NCBI RefSeq assembly: GCF_034134805.1 | Contig: NZ_CP139419.1 | Coordinates: forward strand, 1,798,001-1,862,000 | Reading direction: 5' to 3' | DNA length: 64,000 nucleotides | From: Streptococcus sp. S5 | Lineage (GTDB): Bacteria > Bacillota > Bacilli > Lactobacillales > Streptococcaceae | In this document: positions 52,703 through 62,889 of the stretch, piece by piece | Position numbering within the stretch: the stretch's first letter is position 1 | Layout: each line of letters opens with the position of its first letter | The notes under the pieces: model-generated | Database searches by the model: none | Told to the model about the DNA's origin: nothing | Seen by the model: only the letters and a program-made list of their open reading frames with translations | Made by a program: the position numbers and the translations under genes

Positions 52703-53836
52703 TTATAAGTCATCTAAAGCATCTTTGACCTTGTCAAAGAACCCTTTTTTCTTTGGGTTAACCTTCAAATCACTTGCTTCCGCAAAGGCTTGAAGGGCTT
52801 CTTTTTGCTTGTCATTTAAACCAGTTGGGGTGACAACATTGACAGACACATATTGATCTCCCATGGCACCACCACGTAAGCTTGGAGCACCTTTTCCGCG
52901 AAGACGGAATTTTTTACCGGTTTGGGTTCCTTCAGGAATCACCAAATCAACATCGCCATGAACTGTAGGCACATGAACCGTATCTCCAAGAGCTGCTTGG
53001 ACAATATTCAAATCTAGCTTGTAGTAGATGGTTGAGCCATCTCGTTCGAAGCGATCACTCGGCTCCACGTTGACAACCACATACAAGTCTCCATAAGGTC
53101 CACCGTTAAAGCCAGCTTCTCCTTGACCCGCTAAGCGGATTTGTTGACCTGTTTCAACTCCTGCAGGAATCTTGACGTTCACGCTATGGGCTTGTTTTTC
53201 ATGACCTGTTCCACGACAAGTCGTACATGGATCTTTGATTTCTTGACCACGGCCATGACAGACATCACAGGTCACTTGACGGCGCATCATTCCAAGAGGA
53301 GTTTGCGTATCTACATTGATAACCCCGGAACCATGACAGCGTCCACAGGTTACCGGACTCGTACCTGGCTTAGCCCCTGAACCGTGACAGGTATGACAGC
53401 TAGCTTCCCGATGGTACTTAACTTCTTTTTCCGCACCAAAAATCGCTTCTTCAAACTTGAGATTAACGCGGTATTGGAGGTCATCCCCTTGACGAGGCGC
53501 ATTTGGATTACGACTTGCACCGCCACCAAAGAAGCTAGAGAAGATATCTTCAAAGCCACCAAAACCAGCACCATCAAAGCCACCAAAACCACCTGCTCCG
53601 CCACCGAAGCCACCATTGGCACCTGCAGCACCATATTGGTCATAAGCATCCCGTTTTTGCTCGTCACTCAAAGTCTCATAAGCTTCTTGAACTTCCTTGT
53701 ACTTTTCCTCAGCACCAGGATCCTTGTTGATATCTGGGTGATATTTTTTAGATAATTTCCGATAGGCTTTCTTGATCTCATCCTGAGATGCATTCTTTGA
53801 AACGCCCAAACGGTCATAAAATTCAGTATTGTTCAT
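52703..53836 (-). CDS. dnaJ: Chaperone protein DnaJ
   Basis: The Hsp40 co-chaperone stimulates DnaK ATPase. The 377-residue protein has a J domain with HPD (about 33-35), then a Gly/Phe-rich region (about 75-115). Four zinc-finger CxxCxGxG motifs follow ([32 protein letters not shown]; about 145-215), then the C-terminal substrate domains. It is separated from dnaK by a PfpI-family gene, unlike the contiguous dnaK-dnaJ pair of some streptococci. Confidence 0.97.
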   Translation of the reverse strand: MNNTEFYDRLGVSKNASQDEIKKAYRKLSKKYHPDINKDPGAEEKYKEVQEAYETLSDEQKRDAYDQYGAAGANGGFGGGAGGFGGFDGAGFGGFEDIFSSFFGGGASRNPNAPRQGDDLQYRVNLKFEEAIFGAEKEVKYHREASCHTCHGSGAKPGTSPVTCGRCHGSGVINVDTQTPLGMMRRQVTCDVCHGRGQEIKDPCTTCRGTGHEKQAHSVNVKIPAGVETGQQIRLAGQGEAGFNGGPYGDLYVVVNVEPSDRFERDGSTIYYKLDLNIVQAALGDTVHVPTVHGDVDLVIPEGTQTGKKFRLRGKGAPSLRGGAMGDQYVSVNVVTPTGLNDKQKEALQAFAEASDLKVNPKKKGFFDKVKDALDDL

Positions 53837-53877
53837 ACAAGATACTAAGAGCGAACAGAAAGCGACTGAAATTTAGG

Positions 53878-53912
53878 AAACCGACAAGAAATCCTGATTT
53901 CTTAGGCGGTTT
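53878..53912 (-). terminator. Hairpin in the dnaJ leader region
   Basis: AAACCG/CGGTTT and AAGAAATC/GATTTCTT stems form a long hairpin, with poor T tract, between the PfpI gene and dnaJ. It may be a weak terminator or a leader structure. Confidence 0.45.
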
Positions 53913-53950
53913 ATCTAATTTCCAAGCTTTCCGCTCGAGTTCAATTTCCT

Positions 53951-54033
53951 GAACACTCTTTGTTCCTTTCTTTCATTTTGAGTAAGAATTTATGGAACAC
54001 GTGTTCAGTTACGAACACTCTTTGTTCCTTTCT
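53951..54033. repeat. Repeated palindromes upstream of dnaJ
   Basis: A 21-base direct repeat occurs at 53951-53971 and 54013-54033, each with a GAACA-5-TGTTC inverted repeat. Between them is the perfect palindrome GAACACGTGTTC (53995-54006). The cluster looks like repeated operator-type sites or a duplicated leader. Confidence 0.6.
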
Positions 54034-54052
54034 ATAATTTTCATATAAATTT

Positions 54053-54685
54053 TTAGAGGGCATTTTCTATACTTCGCTTCACTTGATCAAACTCTTTGTC
54101 CGATAAAGTAAATATCAAATCCTCTTCAGCATACTCGTTCTGTTCTTTAAAATAGTTGTCTGTATTAGCTGCCAAGCCTAAGCTTAGAATCACTTTTCTT
54201 GCAAACTCTTGATGGGCAAAACCGATAGCCGTAATGATCTGTTTATCTTGCACAAGAACTTTCGGTTGGAAATTTTCACATGGAAGAAATTCAAAATAGT
54301 CAAAGAAGTTTTGCCAAATTCCACCTGTAAATTTCGTGTCCTTCAACAGACCTGCTTTCGCTAATAAAAGAGGCGCTGAAGAAATGGCTGCAATGAGGAT
54401 ATCTTGCTCACCAAGATCCCTCAAGAACGAAATCAATTTCTCATCCTGTAGGGCAGGTCCTATATTGACCATTCCTGGCAAAATCACGCAAGAATACTCT
54501 TCTATACGGATTTGATCTAGTGTTTTCGTTGGTTGACAGGGCAAGCCATCCTCAGAGACCACCATCGAATGATCTGAAGCGGCATAATCAATCGTGACGT
54601 CAAAAGACAGAGCTAAAGTACTCGTTAAAGCGGTTATCTCATAAAGAGAAAAATTAGGATAAATGATACAAAGTACTTTTTTCAT
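54053..54685 (-). CDS. DJ-1/PfpI family protein
   Basis: The 210-residue product from MKKVLCIIYPNFS has the DJ-1/PfpI alpha/beta fold. It shows YEITALTSTLALS, the elbow region AISSAPLLLAKAG (where the usual nucleophilic Cys is Ser) and the VILPGM strand. The upstream ATG lies on the ribosome site AGAGG and is less likely. It sits between dnaK and dnaJ. Without the elbow Cys it is unlikely to be a classical deglycase; a stress or regulatory role is possible. Confidence 0.8.
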   Translation of the reverse strand: MKKVLCIIYPNFSLYEITALTSTLALSFDVTIDYAASDHSMVVSEDGLPCQPTKTLDQIRIEEYSCVILPGMVNIGPALQDEKLISFLRDLGEQDILIAAISSAPLLLAKAGLLKDTKFTGGIWQNFFDYFEFLPCENFQPKVLVQDKQIITAIGFAHQEFARKVILSLGLAANTDNYFKEQNEYAEEDLIFTLSDKEFDQVKRSIENAL

Positions 54686-54713
54686 AGGCAACATCCTCTA
54701 TTTTACCGAAAAA

Positions 54714-54894
54714 CAGAGGCTGGGTTGCAACCTCTGGATTTCTTTTTATCATTACGACGTTCTAAAACAAAGTCGATTATACTTTGTTTCTAGAACTAGT
54801 AAGGCTGAATTGAGTTTCGGATTAAAGGAATCCTAAAATCTCGGAACCTTTCTTTATTTCAAGAGGTTCCGCTAAAACAATCCACTGGATTGTT

Positions 54895-54896
<2 letters not shown>
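54714..54896 (-). other. Hairpin-rich dnaK-PfpI intergenic region
   Basis: Four hairpins are visible. They are CAGAGG/CCTCTG (54714-54736), GTTCTA..AACAAAGT with its complement (54759-54796), GGAACCT/AGGTTCC (54843-54870) and AAAACAATCC/GGATTGTTTT (54874-54896, running into the dnaK stop). The last and first may terminate dnaK transcription; none has a long T tract except the first. Confidence 0.55.
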
Positions 54897-56730
<1,834 letters not shown>

Positions 56731-56757
56731 TTAAATTTATCTTCTTTTTTTCTTTTT

Positions 56758-56810
56758 GATATTTTCCCTTAAGTGGCGGGAAATATCTTCCTTGCAAGCC
56801 TCCGGCTTGC
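56758..56810 (-). other. Tandem hairpins between grpE and dnaK
   Basis: GATATTTTCCC with GGGAAATATC (56758-56787) and GCAAGCC with GGCTTGC (56794-56810) lie in the 153-base gap. No T tract follows the second, so they are more likely mRNA processing or stability elements than terminators. Confidence 0.5.
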
Positions 56811-56871
56811 TTCTTATCTTTCTTTCATAGTTTAGTGTCGTTTCGGACAAGGTTTTTTTAAGTTCTCTCGC

Positions 56872-57396
56872 CTAGTTGAACACTACTACCATGGCTGGGC
56901 GTAGGATGCGGTCATGGAGTTTGTAGCCTTTTTGGAAGACTTGTGCGATGGTGTCTGCTGGATGTTCGTCATCTGCAGGCAAGGTTTGGATGGCCATGTG
57001 GTAGTTATGGTCAAAGGCTCCGTCCGCTGGAATTTCTTCAATTCCTTCTTCTTTCAGAGCATGTACCAAACTTTCTTGGACCATTTCTAAGCCCTTCTTC
57101 ACATCATCTGTCAATCCTTCTACGGCAAGGGCACGTTCGAGGTTGTCCAGTGATGGTAAGATCGCTTTTGCCAAATCTTGGCTACGGTATTTTTGTAATT
57201 GTTGACGTTCTTCATTAGCACGGCGCTGAATATTTTGCATTTCTGCATGAGCACGAAGGTATTTGTTTTCAAATTCTTCGGCACGCGCTTGTGCTTCTTC
57301 TAACTCAGAAGGTTGGTTGCTTTCCTCTACAACTTCTTCAGTTGTTTGGGCAACTTCCTCTTCTTTCACGTCTTCTTTTTTGATATCTTCTGTCAA
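56872..57396 (-). CDS. grpE: Nucleotide exchange factor GrpE
   Basis: GrpE releases ADP from DnaK. From the TTG at 57396 ([14 protein letters not shown]) the product has 174 residues; GGGGTG lies 6 bases before it. An ATG at 57414 would add six residues but has no ribosome site. The acidic N-terminus (about 1-35) leads to a long coiled coil (about 35-85, [17 protein letters not shown]) and the beta domain ending RPAMVVVFN. It follows hrcA by 24 bases. Confidence 0.93.
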   Translation of the reverse strand: MTEDIKKEDVKEEEVAQTTEEVVEESNQPSELEEAQARAEEFENKYLRAHAEMQNIQRRANEERQQLQKYRSQDLAKAILPSLDNLERALAVEGLTDDVKKGLEMVQESLVHALKEEGIEEIPADGAFDHNYHMAIQTLPADDEHPADTIAQVFQKGYKLHDRILRPAMVVVFN

Positions 57397-57420
57397 GGCA
57401 TACACCCCTTTCATTTGGTC

Positions 57421-58455
57421 TTAATTTACTTCATAATGGTTGCTATTGAGGTAACGGTAGTAATCCGTCAACTTCATGACCAGTACTCGGCCGATAACAT
57501 TGACCAGGCTTATCACACGCCTGTAGTCCATCTCTACGGGACCGATCACATGCATGAGGGCCATCCCACGATAAGGAACTAAGAACTTGTGACTAATCAC
57601 TGTCACATTTTTCAAGGCCTTCTCTTGGGATTCCGCAACCAGGATCTGGGTCATTTGGTCTTCTGGCATTCCCCCTCGCAACTCCAAGGCCACATGTTGG
57701 GGATTGTCTAAGAACTGATAGGTCTGAAGATCGGCGTAGGTTAATGATGAAACCTTTCCTTCTACAAAGACCAGTTCTTGAAACAGTTGCGAGAAGACGT
57801 AATCAAAGAGATCCAGCACATTGTCTGTCGTCTTGAAATAGCGCTGTACAATCTGTGGAATCTCCGTCCGCAAGCGGTAGTGGATATCCAAAACTGTATT
57901 TCCAATGAAGCGTTCTTGAACCAGCTGATGGAAGATTTCCAAGTCACTGGTTAAGAAATTCTTTGGAATGGCAAACTGGACGGTGACAGGCTTTGATTCA
58001 TCCAAGGTCAGAACTGCTAAGGCATCGTGATTGGATAATGGAACAATTTCAAAACCAGTCAAGCGCTGACGTGTCGGTTCAACATCCTGAATCACTGCGG
58101 TGTAACCCGTCATCTGGGCTAGTAACTTGGCCGTAGCATCCAAGATATCGTCTAACTTAAAGGCTTCGAAATCAAAGGCTTTCACCACCTGGTAGACATC
58201 TTGCTCATCAATCAGCTCTAGATCAAGCGAGTTCTGAACAAAATATTGGAAACCAGCTCGGCTAGGCAGCCGTCCACTCGAAGTGTGGGCTTTTTCTAGT
58301 AAGCCTTGCTTTTCGAGAGCAGCCATGTCATTTCGAATGGTCGCACTACTGGATTGAATGACATCTTGTAGCGCTTTTGAACCGACTGGTTCGTGGGTCT
58401 TGGTAAAGATATCGACAACAAGATTGAGAATCTCATTTTGACGTTCTGTAACCAT
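57421..58455 (-). CDS. hrcA: Heat-inducible repressor HrcA
   Basis: HrcA represses the groE and dnaK operons by binding CIRCE, with GroEL as co-factor. The 344-residue protein has the winged-helix domain (about 1-75, [27 protein letters not shown] in parts), then GAF-like and dimerisation domains. It is the first gene of hrcA-grpE-dnaK and is autoregulated through two CIRCE sites. Confidence 0.96.
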   Translation of the reverse strand: MVTERQNEILNLVVDIFTKTHEPVGSKALQDVIQSSSATIRNDMAALEKQGLLEKAHTSSGRLPSRAGFQYFVQNSLDLELIDEQDVYQVVKAFDFEAFKLDDILDATAKLLAQMTGYTAVIQDVEPTRQRLTGFEIVPLSNHDALAVLTLDESKPVTVQFAIPKNFLTSDLEIFHQLVQERFIGNTVLDIHYRLRTEIPQIVQRYFKTTDNVLDLFDYVFSQLFQELVFVEGKVSSLTYADLQTYQFLDNPQHVALELRGGMPEDQMTQILVAESQEKALKNVTVISHKFLVPYRGMALMHVIGPVEMDYRRVISLVNVIGRVLVMKLTDYYRYLNSNHYEVN

Positions 58456-58477
58456 GACCTCACCTCTCTTTCATTTT

Positions 58478-58504
58478 TTAGCACTCTAAACACTCAAGTG
58501 CTAA
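58478..58504. promoter_or_regulatory. CIRCE element 1 (downstream of the hrcA promoter)
   Basis: TTAGCACTC, 9 bases, AAGTGCTAA: one mismatch to the perfect CIRCE inverted repeat. It covers the leader before hrcA. Confidence 0.9.
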
Positions 58505-58515
58505 ACCATGATTCT

Positions 58516-58543
58516 ATTATACACCCATCCAAAAGAAAGTCAA
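58516..58543 (-). promoter_or_regulatory. hrcA operon promoter
   Basis: TTGACT (58538-58543) and TATAAT (58516-58521) with a 16-base spacer lie between the two CIRCE elements. Confidence 0.85.
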
Positions 58544-58560
58544 GAGAAAAATCCAAAAAA

Positions 58561-58587
58561 TTAGCACTCTTTTTTCAAGAGTGCTAA
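58561..58587. promoter_or_regulatory. CIRCE element 2 (upstream of the hrcA promoter)
   Basis: TTAGCACTC, 9 bases, GAGTGCTAA: a perfect CIRCE. It is 17 bases beyond the -35. Confidence 0.95.
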
Positions 58588-58623
58588 AAATCATTCTTAA
58601 GACCTAGAGAAGTAAATCTCCTC

Positions 58624-59397
58624 TTATTTGCCAGCTTTTTTCAATAGCTGAATATATTCTTCCAATACTAGCTGATGCTTGGCCATATACTGAGCATTTT
58701 CTACGCCAACATAACGGAAATGCCAATTCTCAAAATTCACACCCGTGATGTTGCTCTTCCCATCTGGGTAGCGAAGCACAAAGCCATATTGCGGTGCGAT
58801 GGCAGCCAGCTGCATGCCCAACTCATCACTTTGGCCAGCTTCGACACTCATATCAATGGCAAGTCCTGTCTGGTGTTCACTCGCACCAGGGACCTGTACC
58901 TGGGTCTGCACCTGCTTTTCAGCTTCTTCGTGCGAAAGGCCGCTAGCCTCTAGTTGCGCAACACGCTCATTATAGAGCTCTGTTTGCTCGGCCACACTTC
59001 GATAGCCTGATATCAAGGTTTCTTCTGGGGCAATTTTTCGAGCCGCTTCTAAAAATTGACGAGTTGGTTCTACAATCCGACTATCCACTTTGATAGCATC
59101 TACATCTGTCAATTGTGGGTTCAACTCAGGCTTCACATTATCACGATTGACCAAGATCAACTGCCAGTCTTTTGTCGAAACGGCTGGTAAATCTGATTTT
59201 TCTTTCTTTTTCTTAGAAGAAGAGGGAGTCGTTACAGCTGTTTTTTTAGCCTTCCAAAACTGAAGCCCTGAAAACAAGCTTGGCTTCGCTAAGTAAGCAC
59301 CAATTCCCGATCCAAGGACCACAAGAAGAAAGAAACTCAATAGGTAAGGCCACCATTTCTTACGTTTTTTTCGTGCGCGTCTATACTTATTCGTCAT
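58624..59397 (-). CDS. ldcB: LdcB/DacB-type VanY-family carboxypeptidase
   Basis: This membrane-anchored zinc peptidase of the VanY/LAS family trims peptidoglycan stem peptides; the streptococcal LdcB/DacB acts as an L,D-carboxypeptidase. The 257-residue protein starts MTNKYRRARKKRKK, with one membrane segment (about 18-38). Zinc ligands appear in SEHQTGLAIDMSV (His and Asp) and WHFRYVG (His), and SGYRSVAEQTELY is conserved. Unlike pneumococcal DacB there is no lipobox. It overlaps the mutase-like gene upstream by 11 bases. Confidence 0.85.
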   Translation of the reverse strand: MTNKYRRARKKRKKWWPYLLSFFLLVVLGSGIGAYLAKPSLFSGLQFWKAKKTAVTTPSSSKKKKEKSDLPAVSTKDWQLILVNRDNVKPELNPQLTDVDAIKVDSRIVEPTRQFLEAARKIAPEETLISGYRSVAEQTELYNERVAQLEASGLSHEEAEKQVQTQVQVPGASEHQTGLAIDMSVEAGQSDELGMQLAAIAPQYGFVLRYPDGKSNITGVNFENWHFRYVGVENAQYMAKHQLVLEEYIQLLKKAGK

Positions 59398-60088
59398 GAC
59401 CATCCTCTAGGAGTTTTGCTCCAACCTTACGATAAGATAGATCCCCAATCTTTTCAATATGAAAGGCGCTATCTTCATAAGACAAAACCGTTACGCTTCC
59501 GTTGTCCAAGACTAATTCTTCGACAGCCTTAGGATCGATGAGATAAATCAAGGTCGTAATGGTCATGCCATGGCTGACTACAATAGCATTGCCACCACCA
59601 GCTGCTTCTACCTCTTTTGCGATGGCTTCAAAACCTTCTTTGATCCGACTACTCAAGGTTCCCCAGGATTCAGCCCAACCAGTGGTATCCACTTCGACGA
59701 TCCCTTCTGCTAACTCCATCAGGCTCAACTGATGGAAATCATCGACCTTAAAGACACGGGGTAAAACTCCCATGAAGAGATCGCCATCATAAGCACCGTC
59801 AAAACTACCAAAACACCACTCGCGGATCCGTTTGTCATAACGATAAGGGATTTTCCCTGTCAGACCGAGTTCTTGAAGAATAATTCCCATGGTTTGAATG
59901 GTGCGTCCAGAATCACTCGAAACAGCCTCTTCAAAAGAAAGCCCAGCTTCCTTGAGACCAAGTCCTAATTCTCGAATCCCACGCTCTCCTGCTTCTGTCA
60001 GCGGAGTGTCTGACCAGCCCTGTGCCCGCCCAATGGTATTAAACATGGTTTTTCCATGACGAGCAATATATAATCTGGTTTTTGTCAT
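59387..60088 (-). CDS. Histidine phosphatase family (phosphoglycerate-mutase-like) protein 1
   Basis: The 233-residue protein has the phosphohistidine motif ARHGKTMFN (His11), the second Arg in SSDSGRTIQTM, the acid in REWCFGSFDG and the second His in VVSHGMTI. All catalytic residues are present. It is a phosphatase of the dPGM superfamily rather than the glycolytic enzyme. It overlaps the LdcB-like gene and has a close paralogue upstream. Confidence 0.85.
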   Translation of the reverse strand: MTKTRLYIARHGKTMFNTIGRAQGWSDTPLTEAGERGIRELGLGLKEAGLSFEEAVSSDSGRTIQTMGIILQELGLTGKIPYRYDKRIREWCFGSFDGAYDGDLFMGVLPRVFKVDDFHQLSLMELAEGIVEVDTTGWAESWGTLSSRIKEGFEAIAKEVEAAGGGNAIVVSHGMTITTLIYLIDPKAVEELVLDNGSVTVLSYEDSAFHIEKIGDLSYRKVGAKLLEDGHDE

Positions 60089-60174
60089 TGTATTACCTCC
60101 GTATGTATCTCTTTCATTATATCATTTTTTGCAAAAAGAAAGTAGGAAAGCTCTTACAAGTTTTGAGAAAAAGA

Positions 60175-60203
60175 AAAGGCCATGACCAAAGGGTCAGCCT
60201 TTC
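60175..60203 (-). terminator. Terminator after the second mutase-like gene
   Basis: AAAGGC-TGACC with GGTC-ATGGCCTTT pairing (one bulge) is followed by TTTTCTTTTTC on the minus strand. Confidence 0.7.
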
Positions 60204-60211
60204 ATTATGGA

Positions 60212-60901
60212 CTAGGATTCTTGCAAGCTTTCACCGACCTCACGGTAACTGCTATCTCCAATCCCCTTAACCGTCAATTTTCCATCTTCATATTCTACAA
60301 GGGTAACACTACCATTTGAAAGAGGCAGATTGAGATTTGGTTTTCCTTCGACCAAGCAGACTAAGGTCTGAATGGTCCAACTATGGCTGACCACCAAGGC
60401 ATTGCCTCCACCATTTTCTTCTACTTCTTTGGCGATGGCTTCAAAACCTTCTAGGATTCGGCTTTTTAAAACTTCCCAAGGTTCAGCCCAATTCGCTGTA
60501 TCTACTTGGCAGATGCCATTAGCCAAGTCTTCCAAGGTCAGGGTCTTATAATCTTCTACATCTAGCACACGTGGCACGACACCGTGAAAGAGCTCCCCTC
60601 CATAGGCACCATCAAAACTTCCAAAACACCACTCGCGGATCCGTTTGTCAAAGCGATAAGGAATCTGGTCTTTCAAGCCCAATTCATCGAGAATGATCCC
60701 CATAGTCTGAATGGCACGGCCTGAATCACTGGAATAAGCTCGAGTAAACTCCAAACCAGACTCACGCAAGCCGATTCCCAGAGCCTGAATCCCTCGTTCT
60801 CCTTCTGCTGTCAAGGGCGTATCGGACCAGCCTTGAGCACGGCCAATGGTATTAAACATGGTTCTCCCATGACGAATCACAAATAATCTTGTTTTAGCCA
60901 T
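60212..60901 (-). CDS. Histidine phosphatase family (phosphoglycerate-mutase-like) protein 2
   Basis: The 229-residue paralogue shares about half or more of its residues with the neighbour downstream, including TIGRAQGWSDTPLT. It has IRHGRTMFN, SSDSGRAIQTM and REWCFGSFDG. In the second-His motif the usual SHG reads SHS (VVSHSWTI). This may change the active site. A terminator lies between the two paralogues, so they are separate transcription units. Tandem duplication is inferred. Confidence 0.83.
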   Translation of the reverse strand: MAKTRLFVIRHGRTMFNTIGRAQGWSDTPLTAEGERGIQALGIGLRESGLEFTRAYSSDSGRAIQTMGIILDELGLKDQIPYRFDKRIREWCFGSFDGAYGGELFHGVVPRVLDVEDYKTLTLEDLANGICQVDTANWAEPWEVLKSRILEGFEAIAKEVEENGGGNALVVSHSWTIQTLVCLVEGKPNLNLPLSNGSVTLVEYEDGKLTVKGIGDSSYREVGESLQES

Positions 60902-60921
60902 CTTGTCTCCTTTTGCAAGAA

Positions 60922-60953
60922 AAAAGTCTGGAGTTTCATCATCACAGACTTTT
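60922..60953 (-). terminator. Terminator after the DUF711 gene
   Basis: AAAAGTCTG / CAGACTTTT stem with a 14-base loop, followed by TT on the minus strand. Confidence 0.65.
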
Positions 60954-60982
60954 CTATTTTCTACTATTATACTAGATTTCTC

Positions 60983-62320
60983 TTAGTTTTTAAAGCTATG
61001 AACCGGAGCTGGAATTTGACCACCACGGGCAATGAAATCAGCTGACGAAGCTTTGTTGACCTTCATCACCGGAGCAGACCCAAGAAGTCCACCGAGCTCT
61101 AACATATCGCCTTCTTTTCCATAAGGAATGATCCGAACAGCTGTTGTCTTTTGGTTGATCACTCCGATAGCCGCTTCATCGGCGATCATGGCCGCAATGG
61201 TTGTATCTGGAGTATCAGCTGGGATGGCAATCATATCTAGACCGACGGAGCAGATAGCTGTCATGGCTTCCAATTTTTCCAGGTTGATATGACCTGATTG
61301 GACCGCCGCAATCATCCCTTCATCTTCTGAGACCGGAATGAAGGCACCTGACAAACCACCGACTTGGTTACAAGCCATGATGCCACCTTTTTTCACCTGG
61401 TCATTGAGTAGAGCCAGCGCTGCGGTAGTTCCATGAGTTCCTACTACTTCAAGCCCCATGGCTTCAAGGACACGGGCAACCGAATCCCCAACAGCTGGTG
61501 TTGGCGCAAGAGACAAGTCTACAATCCCAAACTCCACACCGAGACGTTCACTAGCCATTTGACCAACTAATTGGCCGGCACGGGTAATCTTGAAGGCTGT
61601 CTTCTTGACGGTTTCAGCCAATACGTCAAAGCTTGCACCTGGAACTTTTTCAATCGCCCGTTGGACGACACCAGGACCAGAAACACCAACGTTGATGACA
61701 ACATCCGCTTCACCAACACCGTGGAAGGCACCCGCCATAAAGGGATTATCTTCTACCGCATTGGCAAAAACTACCAGCTTACCAGGCCCCATCGGATCGG
61801 CTTGGGATGCTTCTTTAATGATACGGCCCATATCTCGGACAGCGGTCATATTGATCCCTGTCTTGGTCGATCCGATATTGACTGAAGAGCAGACAAAATC
61901 TGTCTCCGCAAGGGCACGAGGAATGGAATTGATGAGGATTTCATCCCCTTTTTGGTAGCCTTTTTGAACCAGAGCTGAGAAGCCACCGATAAAGTTGACC
62001 CCAACTTCTTTGGCCGCACGATCCAGTGCCTTAGCAAAGGGTACATAATCTGTCGCATTGGTTGCTGCACCGATAATAGAAATCGGAGTGACTGAAACCC
62101 GCTTGTTGACAATAGGAATGCCGAGTTCCGCCGCAATCTCATCCCCAACAGCCACCAAATCTTTGGCCTTTGTCACAATCTTATTGTAGACTTTTTCTGC
62201 CGCCTTTTCGATATCCGGATCAATACAATCGAGAAGCGAAATTCCCATGGTGATGGTCCGAACATCGAAGTTCTGCTCCTCAATCATGGCAATGGTTTCT
62301 GTTACCTGTTTAATGTCCAT
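60983..62320 (-). CDS. DUF711 (UPF0210) family protein
   Basis: The 445-residue protein is full-length for the family. Motifs [11 protein letters not shown] (about 22-32), [15 protein letters not shown] and [24 protein letters not shown] (about 270-293, in parts) are conserved. The fold resembles pyruvate-formate-lyase-like or TIM-type proteins, but no activity is established. It follows the ACT gene by 18 bases, a pairing common in streptococci (UPF0237-UPF0210), which suggests amino-acid sensing. Confidence 0.88.
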   Translation of the reverse strand: MDIKQVTETIAMIEEQNFDVRTITMGISLLDCIDPDIEKAAEKVYNKIVTKAKDLVAVGDEIAAELGIPIVNKRVSVTPISIIGAATNATDYVPFAKALDRAAKEVGVNFIGGFSALVQKGYQKGDEILINSIPRALAETDFVCSSVNIGSTKTGINMTAVRDMGRIIKEASQADPMGPGKLVVFANAVEDNPFMAGAFHGVGEADVVINVGVSGPGVVQRAIEKVPGASFDVLAETVKKTAFKITRAGQLVGQMASERLGVEFGIVDLSLAPTPAVGDSVARVLEAMGLEVVGTHGTTAALALLNDQVKKGGIMACNQVGGLSGAFIPVSEDEGMIAAVQSGHINLEKLEAMTAICSVGLDMIAIPADTPDTTIAAMIADEAAIGVINQKTTAVRIIPYGKEGDMLELGGLLGSAPVMKVNKASSADFIARGGQIPAPVHSFKN

Positions 62321-62338
62321 AAATTCTCAACCCCTATC

Positions 62339-62605
62339 TTACAAATTGTGCATAGCATCAAAAATCGCTGCGCTTTGGATATTGATTTTTACATGAAGAG
62401 ACTGACCGAATTCTTCCAACTCTGAACGGAGCTGTGTGAAATCTTTTTTCTCATCTGACGATACAACCGCCATCATGGTAAAGTATTCATCCAATACGGT
62501 TTGAGAGATATCATCGATATTGAGTCCTAATTCTGCCACTTTCGTTGCAACACCCGCTACGATTCCTTTTTGGTCTTTTCCAACGACTGTAATAATTGCT
62601 TTCAT
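62339..62605 (-). CDS. ACT domain protein (UPF0237)
   Basis: The 88-residue protein is a single ACT domain with start MKAIITVVGKDQKGIVAGVAT and second half VKINIQSAAIFDAMHNL. ACT domains bind amino acids; the ligand is not known. It heads a two-gene operon with the DUF711 gene. Confidence 0.9.
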   Translation of the reverse strand: MKAIITVVGKDQKGIVAGVATKVAELGLNIDDISQTVLDEYFTMMAVVSSDEKKDFTQLRSELEEFGQSLHVKINIQSAAIFDAMHNL

Positions 62606-62635
62606 TTCACTGCTCCATTCTATCTATTTGCTTCC

Positions 62636-62641
62636 ATTGTA
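62636..62641 (-). promoter_or_regulatory. Extended -10 of the ACT-DUF711 operon
   Basis: TGCTACAAT on the minus strand, about 30 bases before the start. The -35 is poor. Confidence 0.45.
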
Positions 62642-62713
62642 GCACAATCCCCTTAAAACCGCCCTTCTCAACTGGAAACGTTCGGATATTTTAAACGTGT
62701 ATAAAAAAATAAA

Positions 62714-62888
62714 GAGGCTGGGACAAAAGTCCTAGCCTCTTTATTGTTTTTGGATTGTCGAGCAAGACGCAGTGGTTGAGTGGGCTCTACTACGCTGATT
62801 TCATCAGCTTTTACAGCCCTACTCAACTGTGCGGAGGTGAGACGACGAAATCGAATTCTAACGAATTACCGATTTCTGTCCCACTCTC
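62714..62888 (+). repeat. 175-bp intergenic repeat, copy D
   Basis: Same 175-base element and orientation as copies A and C. Its right end is one base before the stop codon of the minus-strand VanZ/RDD gene. On that strand the final GAGGCT hairpin is followed by TTTATTTTTTT, a good terminator. Confidence 0.9.
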
Positions 62889-62889
62889 T

